A stretch of DNA of 5,172 nucleotides from CAMEON01 sp964463245. Lineage in GTDB: Bacteria > Bacillota > Clostridia > Oscillospirales > CAG-272. The position numbers and the translations under genes are program-made. Under the pieces are notes generated by a model. That model was given only the letters and a program-made list of their open reading frames with translations, was not told the DNA's origin and searched no databases. Positions 5,141 through 5,172 of this stretch are shown here, piece after piece. The stretch lies in contig CAYXBU010000091.1 of NCBI GenBank assembly GCA_964463245.1, forward strand, positions 1 to 5,172, in the 5' to 3' direction. Every line of letters starts with the position of its first letter. The first letter of the stretch is position 1.

Positions 5141-5169
5141 TTGACAAACGGCGCGGATTGCGGTATAAT
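5141..5169 (+). promoter_or_regulatory. Perfect consensus promoter reading out of the window
   Basis: TTGACA (5141-5146) and TATAAT (5164-5169) are separated by exactly 17 bases on the plus strand, matching consensus at all twelve positions. Transcription would start just beyond the right edge, so the gene or RNA it drives is not visible. It is divergent from the leucine-rich repeat gene promoter, with the two -35 boxes about 32 bases apart. A 7-base direct repeat TTGCGGT (5133-5139 and 5158-5164) brackets the -35. Confidence 0.85.
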
Positions 5170-5172
5170 GCA

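Noticed and set aside
4734..5144. A 136-codon plus-strand open frame opposite the leucine-rich repeat gene.
   Set aside because: The minus-strand frame has recognisable repeats, a good ribosome binding site and a promoter. The plus-strand frame has none, and it runs through the divergent promoter region.

Overview
The window looks like chromosomal DNA from a GC-rich member of the Bacillota, most likely a gut-type clostridium such as an Oscillospiraceae relative. The reasons are strong AGGAGG-type ribosome binding sites, sigma-A promoters at or near consensus, a diderm-unlike lipoprotein transporter cluster, and a BspA-type leucine-rich repeat protein. This placement is inferred from style, not from a marker gene. 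I see no RNA gene, CRISPR array, insertion sequence or phage gene.

Layout. Two plus-strand genes lie at the left: an endonuclease/exonuclease/phosphatase-fold metallohydrolase (84-857) and, 16 bases later, a small coiled-coil protein (874-1200). They meet a minus-strand block head to head at a GC-rich hairpin (1208-1241). Read in its own direction, that block begins with a Crp/Fnr-family regulator (4554-3838). It is followed by a NitT/TauT (SsuABC-like) ABC importer: substrate-binding lipoprotein (3790-2690), permease (2693-1836) and ATPase (1860-1249). The three transporter genes overlap one another by 4 and 25 bases, so they are very probably translationally coupled. Further right is a separate minus-strand gene for a 112-residue leucine-rich repeat protein (5045-4707), with its own promoter and terminator. 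At the right edge a perfect consensus promoter points out of the window on the plus strand.

How it may work together. The regulator gene has a perfect TTGACA-17-TATAAT promoter. Just downstream of the expected transcription start is an 18-base perfect palindrome (4581-4598), a strong candidate for an autoregulatory operator. No terminator separates the regulator from the transporter, so readthrough is likely; a second, weaker promoter may also start the transporter genes. The simplest model is a Crp/Fnr-type sensor controlling uptake of a small, probably anionic or heterocyclic, solute. Substrate and effector cannot be read from the sequence. The regulator lacks the recognisable cAMP-binding residues and the FNR cysteine pattern.

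Intergenic regions are short. Only 4579-4706 and 5046-5172 are of any size, and both are filled with the regulatory elements listed.
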